NCBI RefSeq assembly: GCF_004345265.1
Contig: NZ_SLUM01000009.1
Span: forward strand, 1-64,000
DNA length: 64,000 nucleotides
Direction: 5' to 3'
From: Allofournierella massiliensis
GTDB taxonomy: Bacteria; Bacillota; Clostridia; Oscillospirales; Ruminococcaceae
Shown: piece after piece, positions 58,943 to 64,000 of the stretch
How the letters are laid out: the number at the start of each line of letters is the position of its first letter
Position numbering within the stretch: position 1 is the first letter of the stretch
Position numbers and translations under genes: made by a program
The notes under the pieces: generated by a model
What the model saw: only the letters and a program-made list of their open reading frames with translations
Told to the model about the DNA's origin: nothing
The model's database searches: none

Positions 58943-60633
58943 TGATTTTTCCTCCAAAGGGTCAGGATACCGGCCCCGCTGTAAAGGAGCAACAGCGGAT
59001 GCACGGTGGAAAGGTACATGGTGGAGGTGCCGATGTTAAAGGAGGCCACCTCCACAAACGCGATCATAAAGCAGCGCAGCAGCGCCATGGCCACAAGGCC
59101 CAGCAGCAGCACCCACAACAGGGCCTGCCCGGGCTGGATGGCCTTTTGCTTTCTCAGCTGCAGCAGCCTGAATCCCTGCCGGATCTGCAGCACCACCGCA
59201 GCCGCAAACAACACCGGCAGCCCCATCGCATACACAAGACAGATGGCTTCCATACCGGCAAACACCAGCTTCTGCAGCGGGCTGTAATAGGGCAGATCGC
59301 TGCCCGCCTGGGCCGCGCTGTTCACCTGCTGGCCCAGATACGCCTCATAAACCGCCTCGTCCTCCGGCAGGATCAGGCTGCGCTGGTCGGCATAGTAAGG
59401 TGCGCAGTCCCGGAAGGTGAGGGTATGCAGCAGGCTGCGCACTCCCTCCGCCAGCACGTCCGGCACATATTCCATCCGGATGGGCGGGGTGGTGCTGCTG
59501 CGCTTTGGCCCATTGGACTCCAGCTGACCGGAATCACACAGAGCATTGATGGCGTCCGCCACCTGCTGCCAGTATTCCTCCGCCTTCTGCGAGCTGTCGT
59601 ACACGCCCTCGTTCCAGGCAGCCTTGCGCAGCGCCCAGTAGAAGCTGCCGGACTGGTAATCGTCCAGCTCCGGGTTGCGGAAGCTGTTCTGCAGGTTCTC
59701 GTCCTCCTCCAGCCAGTATTCCAGCGGCTTGAGTTCGGGCACCGCATCGTACAGCTTCATGCGCACGTCGGTGGGTACGCTGCACAGGGGCTTCCATTCC
59801 TCGGCCTTCACCCGGCTCATGGCCCCCACCGCTGCGGCAAAGCTGCCGGAGGAGAAATCGCTCACCGCAAACAGACCGTAGCAGGCGTAGTTTACCGCAC
59901 TGTAAACAAGGATTGCCGCTGCCAGCAGACCATAAGGCACCGCCAGCAGAGCGCAGCGGCCCAGCTTTTTTACAAGAGAGCCCTTATCCCGCAGAGCGGT
60001 GAGGATCAGAATCAGGGTGCCCGCCGCCGCGAAGGGCAGCAGCCACACGCCGTCCTCCCGGGTGAGCCAGGCGAGGCCCAGCCCCACGCCGGACAGCACC
60101 AGCCAGCCGATGCCCTGTTTCACCGGCCGGCGGCAGCGCAGCGCATAGCCGCACAGCCCGGCAAAGAACAGCATGCACAGGCCGGGGAAGATATTATCCC
60201 GGTAGACGCGCAGAGTGAAGGATGCGGTAGCCGCCGGGCTGAAGGCCAGCAGCGCGAACAGGGCAAACCTGCTCTTCCACCGGCGCATCACCGGCGCAAA
60301 GGCAAAGGCGCAGGCCAGCGCCGCCCCACAGGTGAGCAGCTGGCCCGCCGCCAGATACGGCAGGTGCAGCAGGTTGCACACAGCCAGCCACACCGCAAAG
60401 AACATGTGCTTGGAAAGGGTGAGCCAGTCGTAGGCGCCCAGCCACTGGCCGTCGGTGATGCTCTGAGCCGCCCGGAACATGAGTTCATCGTCCAGCGGGG
60501 CGCCGCCCACCCAGACATAGGCCATCTGGAAGCGGGTCATCAGAAGCTTGACGAGCACCACCAGCGCCACCAGCACCCAGAAGGCCCGGCGGCTCATATC
60601 CTGTTGCAGCGCACTGCGCAGCCGTTTGTTCAT
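58927..60633 (-). CDS. Polytopic membrane protein, GT-C glycosyltransferase-like
   Basis: 568-aa protein with about 11 predicted helices. The first external loop has GGAPLDDELM (Asp48-Asp49-Glu50), and a later loop TREDGVWLLPF, both resembling GT-C transferases using polyprenyl-linked sugars. A long extracytoplasmic segment follows at about 260-440. It is placed directly after a GtrB-like GT2 gene, which supports a role in modifying a surface glycan. Exact activity unknown. Confidence 0.68.
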   Translation of the reverse strand: MNKRLRSALQQDMSRRAFWVLVALVVLVKLLMTRFQMAYVWVGGAPLDDELMFRAAQSITDGQWLGAYDWLTLSKHMFFAVWLAVCNLLHLPYLAAGQLLTCGAALACAFAFAPVMRRWKSRFALFALLAFSPAATASFTLRVYRDNIFPGLCMLFFAGLCGYALRCRRPVKQGIGWLVLSGVGLGLAWLTREDGVWLLPFAAAGTLILILTALRDKGSLVKKLGRCALLAVPYGLLAAAILVYSAVNYACYGLFAVSDFSSGSFAAAVGAMSRVKAEEWKPLCSVPTDVRMKLYDAVPELKPLEYWLEEDENLQNSFRNPELDDYQSGSFYWALRKAAWNEGVYDSSQKAEEYWQQVADAINALCDSGQLESNGPKRSSTTPPIRMEYVPDVLAEGVRSLLHTLTFRDCAPYYADQRSLILPEDEAVYEAYLGQQVNSAAQAGSDLPYYSPLQKLVFAGMEAICLVYAMGLPVLFAAAVVLQIRQGFRLLQLRKQKAIQPGQALLWVLLLGLVAMALLRCFMIAFVEVASFNIGTSTMYLSTVHPLLLLYSGAGILTLWRKNQWQTS

Positions 60634-60667
60634 GGCGTTTCTCCCTTTGTAGATGTAGACATATCGG

Positions 60668-61591
60668 TTATTTCTGGATCTTTTCGATGCCCTCGATCAG
60701 GTAGGCCTGTTTGCGGAAGGAAAGATCCACCAGCAGGCTCAGGTACTTCACCGCAATGGTCAGGATCACGAACATGCCGGCCAGACCGCCGCTGAGCACC
60801 AGCATGGTGGTGGTCCAGCCGGTAACCGGCTCGCCCACCAGCCATACCACCACAGTGTAGACCAGCGCAATCAGGGTAAGCACCGCCATCATGCAGGAAA
60901 TGCCGAAGCTGATCTTGTAGCCGGCATTGGTGTAAAGAGCCAGGCTGTCGATGGCCTTGTCCAGCCGGGCTTCCCGCTGGCCGCGGATGCTTCCCTCGAA
61001 ATGCAGCGTTTTGCAGGCAAGGCCGCTAGCCGCATAGGCCGCCTTGCGGTAGGGCAGGTTCTCGCTGATGGCCTTCACCCGGTTGATGGCCCGGCGGCTC
61101 ACCAGCCGGAAGGCATCGCTTTCCAGTTTGTAAACGCTGTTGCTGAAGGCATTGAACAGGGTGTAAAAGGCCCGGCTGGCCGCCTTCTGGCTGCTGGGGC
61201 TGACGGTCACCACATCAAAGCCGGTGAGTGCCGTCTCGTATGCCTGCCAGACCAGCTCGGCGGGATAGGGGGTGTCCAGACTGTCGAACTCGAACACGAA
61301 GTCGCCGATGGCTGCGTCCAGACCGGCGTTCATGGCCTGCTCCACCCCCTGATGCAGGCTCATGTTCAGAATGGTCAGGGGCTTTTCCATTTTTGCGGCG
61401 GCAAAGGCCTTCAGGCGGGCCACGGTGTCGTCGGTACAGCCGTCGTTCACCGCCACGATCTCGTAGTAGGTGAAATGTTCCTCCAGCTGAGCCAGCAGCC
61501 GGTCAAAGAACGGCTCCACCTGCCCGGCACAGTCGTGCAGATAGACCACCGCCGAGACAAAATTCTTTTCCTTATTCGTGATCTGCGCCAT
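60668..61591 (-). CDS. GT2 glycosyltransferase with two C-terminal helices (GtrB/DPM1-like)
   Basis: 307-aa enzyme. The GT-A fold has VAVNDGCTDDT and a metal-binding FEFDSLDTPYP; two membrane helices near residues 225-250 and 265-290 resemble polyprenyl-phosphate glycosyltransferases that load a sugar on undecaprenyl phosphate. The GT-C gene next to it would be the natural user. The ATG at 61591 has GAGGTG upstream and overlaps the previous gene's end by 20 bp. Confidence 0.83.
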   Translation of the reverse strand: MAQITNKEKNFVSAVVYLHDCAGQVEPFFDRLLAQLEEHFTYYEIVAVNDGCTDDTVARLKAFAAAKMEKPLTILNMSLHQGVEQAMNAGLDAAIGDFVFEFDSLDTPYPAELVWQAYETALTGFDVVTVSPSSQKAASRAFYTLFNAFSNSVYKLESDAFRLVSRRAINRVKAISENLPYRKAAYAASGLACKTLHFEGSIRGQREARLDKAIDSLALYTNAGYKISFGISCMMAVLTLIALVYTVVVWLVGEPVTGWTTTMLVLSGGLAGMFVILTIAVKYLSLLVDLSFRKQAYLIEGIEKIQK

Positions 61592-62708
61592 ATTGCAGCA
61601 CCTCATCCAAATCGTAAACGGTATTGATCTTGCCGGACAGCACGCTCACAAAGGCCGGATCCGACGTATACTGCCGGATTACCGTGGGGCGGGAGTCGTC
61701 GATCTCGCTGGCCTTCAGAATGGGCTTCATGCTGAACAGGCTCCCGGCATACTGGAAGCCGTATTCCGGCTTCAGATATTTGCGGGCCAGCTGGCTCATC
61801 ATGGGCCAGGCACTGGCGGGCTTTGCCGGGCACTCGTTGCAGTTGTAAAGGTCGCCCGGGCGGCATTTTCCCCCGCTGCGGCTCTGGCACTCGAAGGTGG
61901 CCACACTGTCGTAGCTGGTCACATGGGGGGTAAAGGTCACGCTGGTCAGGCTGTGGTAGCCGGTCTGACCGAAGGGCATAATGGAGAAAAACGGCCCGTC
62001 CATCACGGTGATGCCGGTGTTTTTCAGCCTGTCGTCCACGGTGCAGAGAATGATCTCGCACAGCTCATACTTGATTTTAAAGGGCTCGAAGCCCAGCATG
62101 GCGTGCAGCTCATTCACCCCGGCATAGGTGGCGTTCAAAAGGAAAGGCGCTTCGGCGGCGATGTCCCCCGCCTTCACCCGCCAGGCACTGCCCACCCGCT
62201 CCACCGCTTCCGGCTTGTGGCCGTAGGCAATGGTCACGTTCGGCAGCTTGGCCAGCTCCTTCAGAAAATACTCCTTGAGCACCTGAGCGTCGTAGGTGTA
62301 TTCGGTGGTCAGAAACGCGCCGTCGCACTGGCCCGGGTTGAAATATTTGGTGGGGGCCACATCGTCGCAGCGGATGTTCGCCGCAGCGCAGAAATCCCGG
62401 AACTCCCGGGCATTGGTCCAGGAAAAATGGGCGCTGGTGGCATAGACCTGATCGAATTCCTTTAAAAGGCAGAAGTCATAATCCCGGCAGAAGCGCTCAA
62501 AATAATGGGCGCTCTTGATGGCCGTGGAATAGCTGCGGGGGTAGTGGTAACCCATGTGCACCCGGGCCTGGTTGATGTAGGTGGCCCGCATAAAGGGGCC
62601 GGCATCCTTTTCCAGCACCAGCACCCGCTGGCCCGCAGCGCCGCATTTCTGCGCCGCGTACAGGCCATAAAGGCCCGCGCCCACAATGATCTTATCGTAA
62701 ACCTGCAT
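61572..62708 (-). CDS. FAD-dependent oxidoreductase (DAO-like) with a cysteine cluster
   Basis: 378-aa flavoprotein: VGAGLYGLYAA at residues 9-19 for FAD and VLVLEKDAGPF. The middle holds a C-x7-C-x7-C-x2-C group (CRPGDLYNCNEC) not usual in DAO-type enzymes. It may act on an NDP-sugar or an amino acid; UDP-galactopyranose mutase also starts with a similar fold but lacks these cysteines. Part of a tightly packed set (15 bp after one GT2 gene; overlaps the next). Confidence 0.7.
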   Translation of the reverse strand: MQVYDKIIVGAGLYGLYAAQKCGAAGQRVLVLEKDAGPFMRATYINQARVHMGYHYPRSYSTAIKSAHYFERFCRDYDFCLLKEFDQVYATSAHFSWTNAREFRDFCAAANIRCDDVAPTKYFNPGQCDGAFLTTEYTYDAQVLKEYFLKELAKLPNVTIAYGHKPEAVERVGSAWRVKAGDIAAEAPFLLNATYAGVNELHAMLGFEPFKIKYELCEIILCTVDDRLKNTGITVMDGPFFSIMPFGQTGYHSLTSVTFTPHVTSYDSVATFECQSRSGGKCRPGDLYNCNECPAKPASAWPMMSQLARKYLKPEYGFQYAGSLFSMKPILKASEIDDSRPTVIRQYTSDPAFVSVLSGKINTVYDLDEVLQYGADHE

Positions 62709-62723
62709 GTCGCATTCTCCCCT

Positions 62724-63521
62724 TTAAGGGTTGTATTTTCCCCGCAGTGCGGCGAACAAAATTTTCAGCAGATTGGTGTTGCCCTGCAAGCCCTTGATCT
62801 TGGTGGGGGTGGGCTCGTTCCTGGGATAAGCTCGCTCCACCGGCACCTCGCAGGCCTTGAGGCCCAGCTGGGTGGCACGCACGCTCAGGTAAGCCAGCAG
62901 TTCGTAGCCCACGAACACATCCCGCAGGGGCTTCACCAGCGGATGGGTCAGATAGGCCCGGCTGTAGCCCCGGTAGGCGTTGGTGGTATCGGTAAACCAG
63001 TGGCGGGCCGCCAGACTGATCACCGGCGCGTGAATCAGGCGCACCGCCCAGTAACGGCTGACGGGGGTATTGATGGCTTTGCCGCCGGGGATAAACCGGC
63101 TGCCCTGAATCAGGTCGTAGCCTTCCTCCAGCTTTTCAATAAAGAGGGGCACGCTCTCGATGGAATCCTTGTTGTTGCCGTCGATGGTCAGAATCCCCTC
63201 GTAGCCCCGTTCCAGCGCATAGTGGATGCCCATGCGCAGCTGGGCCCCCTGCTTGCCGGGGCCCTTTTTGGTGAGCAGAGTGTTCACGCCCCGGCGCTCC
63301 AGGCCCCGGGGCTCCATGCTGCCGTCGGTGGAGCCGCCGTCGCACAGGATGATGTCACACAGACCATCCACGGCGCCCTTCTGGGCCCGTTCCAACTCGG
63401 TGAGGATGCGCTTGCCCTCGTTGATGATGGGGATGAGCAGGCAGTAGTCACTGCGCTTTTCCCGGAAGGCGTCCACCGTGTAGTCCGGCACGCCGGGCAC
63501 GTTTTTCACCCATTCGCTCAT
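62724..63521 (-). CDS. GT2 family glycosyltransferase
   Basis: 265-aa soluble GT-A enzyme. N-terminal CLLIPIINEGKRI, nucleotide-binding ILCDGGSTDGS, and metal-site TIDGNNKDS; TNAYRGYSRAYL follows in the acceptor half. No membrane helices, so it may act at the membrane surface. Its start overlaps the TIM-barrel gene's stop by 4 bp. Substrate unknown. Confidence 0.85.
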   Translation of the reverse strand: MSEWVKNVPGVPDYTVDAFREKRSDYCLLIPIINEGKRILTELERAQKGAVDGLCDIILCDGGSTDGSMEPRGLERRGVNTLLTKKGPGKQGAQLRMGIHYALERGYEGILTIDGNNKDSIESVPLFIEKLEEGYDLIQGSRFIPGGKAINTPVSRYWAVRLIHAPVISLAARHWFTDTTNAYRGYSRAYLTHPLVKPLRDVFVGYELLAYLSVRATQLGLKACEVPVERAYPRNEPTPTKIKGLQGNTNLLKILFAALRGKYNP

Positions 63522-64000
63522 GCGCCGAACACCTCCGCCACATATTCCAGGCTGCGGCGCACGGTGTCCGTGTCCGCGGTTTTCATCTCCAGCGACACAT
63601 AGCCCTGATAATCCAGCGCGCCCAGCAGCAGCGCCAGTTCCCGGTGAATCGCCCGCTTTTCGATGGGGGCAAGGCCCGGCTCGCTGATGTGCACATGGCT
63701 CACATATTTCATATCCGCCGCGAAGTCGTTGGGCCGCTCGCCATTGGCGATCATGGTGCCCACGTCCAGCGTGACGCCAAGGCCGGGGCTGTCCAGCTTT
63801 TTAGCCATGGCGAAGGCATCGGCGGTGGTGTTGATGTAATTGGTGTTATACACCGGGGGATTCGCCTCCAGACCGATGACCACCTGCCGCTGGGCCGCCA
63901 TCCAGGCAATGCGGCTTAAAAAGTCCTCACCCTGCTGCGGGTCGGCGCCTTCCGGCATATTCCGGTTGCGGGGGCAGCCGAACACCAGATTCCGGCAGCG
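63518..64000 (-). CDS. Sugar-phosphate isomerase/epimerase-like TIM-barrel protein (5' end beyond the window)
   Basis: Partial: the frame stays open through position 64000, so the N-terminus is missing. The visible C-terminal ~160 residues show the AP-endonuclease-2-like barrel: a metal Glu in GLEANPP, LGVTLDVGTM with a metal Asp, HVHISEPGL with metal His, and a final SLEMK Glu. Relatives are IolE/Hyi-type isomerases. It overlaps the GT2 gene by 4 bp and belongs to the glycan cluster. Confidence 0.82.
   Translation of the reverse strand, partial: RCRNLVFGCPRNRNMPEGADPQQGEDFLSRIAWMAAQRQVVIGLEANPPVYNTNYINTTADAFAMAKKLDSPGLGVTLDVGTMIANGERPNDFAADMKYVSHVHISEPGLAPIEKRAIHRELALLLGALDYQGYVSLEMKTADTDTVRRSLEYVAEVFGA

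Overview
The window looks like a chromosomal segment from a spore-forming-lineage Clostridia member (Firmicutes), most likely a gut Oscillospiraceae/Ruminococcaceae relative of Faecalibacterium, Gemmiger or Subdoligranulum. The reasons are a spoIIAA-spoIIAB-sigF operon, an IspH fused to ribosomal-S1 domains, a T-box in front of valS, GlgC/GlgD paired subunits, strong AGGAGG ribosome binding sites, GC-rich genes and AT-rich gaps. The genus is an inference. No insertion sequence, phage gene or CRISPR array was seen; nearly all genes lie on the minus strand.

Layout. 1-204: tandem consensus promoters firing leftward out of the window, most likely for an rRNA operon. 215-3875: spoIIA operon, folC and a VanZ-like protein. 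4058-8247: valS with its T-box, then pfkA. 8293-8586: tRNA-Gln and tRNA-Pro. 8688-11353: an acetyltransferase, udk and an anchored beta-lactamase-fold hydrolase. 11376-12092: three tandem paralogous microproteins of unknown function. 12168-18240: glycogen operon glgB-glgC-glgD-glgA.

18576-34378 is the most distinctive part, a sialic-acid (Neu5Ac) utilisation locus. One operon encodes a peptide-type ABC transporter, a FrdA-like flavoprotein, a YhcH/NanQ-type protein, NanA and an N-acylglucosamine 2-epimerase. A second encodes a CUT1-type sugar ABC transporter and another YhcH. A divergent gene encodes an RpiR-family regulator. The same 15-bp dyad (TGAAAAATTTTTTCA) overlaps the -35 region of both transporter promoters, and a near-copy lies in the regulator leader, so the locus reads as one regulon. 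The expected route is uptake, anomerisation, cleavage to ManNAc plus pyruvate, and epimerisation to GlcNAc; the flavoprotein step is unexplained.

34410-42160: pgsA, rimO, recX-recA, prmC, a DUF1385 protein and a large membrane protein. 42194-45698: a two-component system with a lipoprotein. 45769-47309: a ZIP transporter and an SGNH hydrolase. 47326-52559: a second two-component system tightly coupled to three exported proteins, two of them paralogous lipoproteins. 52738-54200: small membrane proteins and deoC. 54345-58942: ispH-S1 fusion, plsC, cmk and a BaiN-like flavoprotein. 58927-64000: a surface-glycan-like cluster (GT-C-like protein, two GT2 enzymes, FAD oxidoreductase, TIM-barrel protein cut by the window end).
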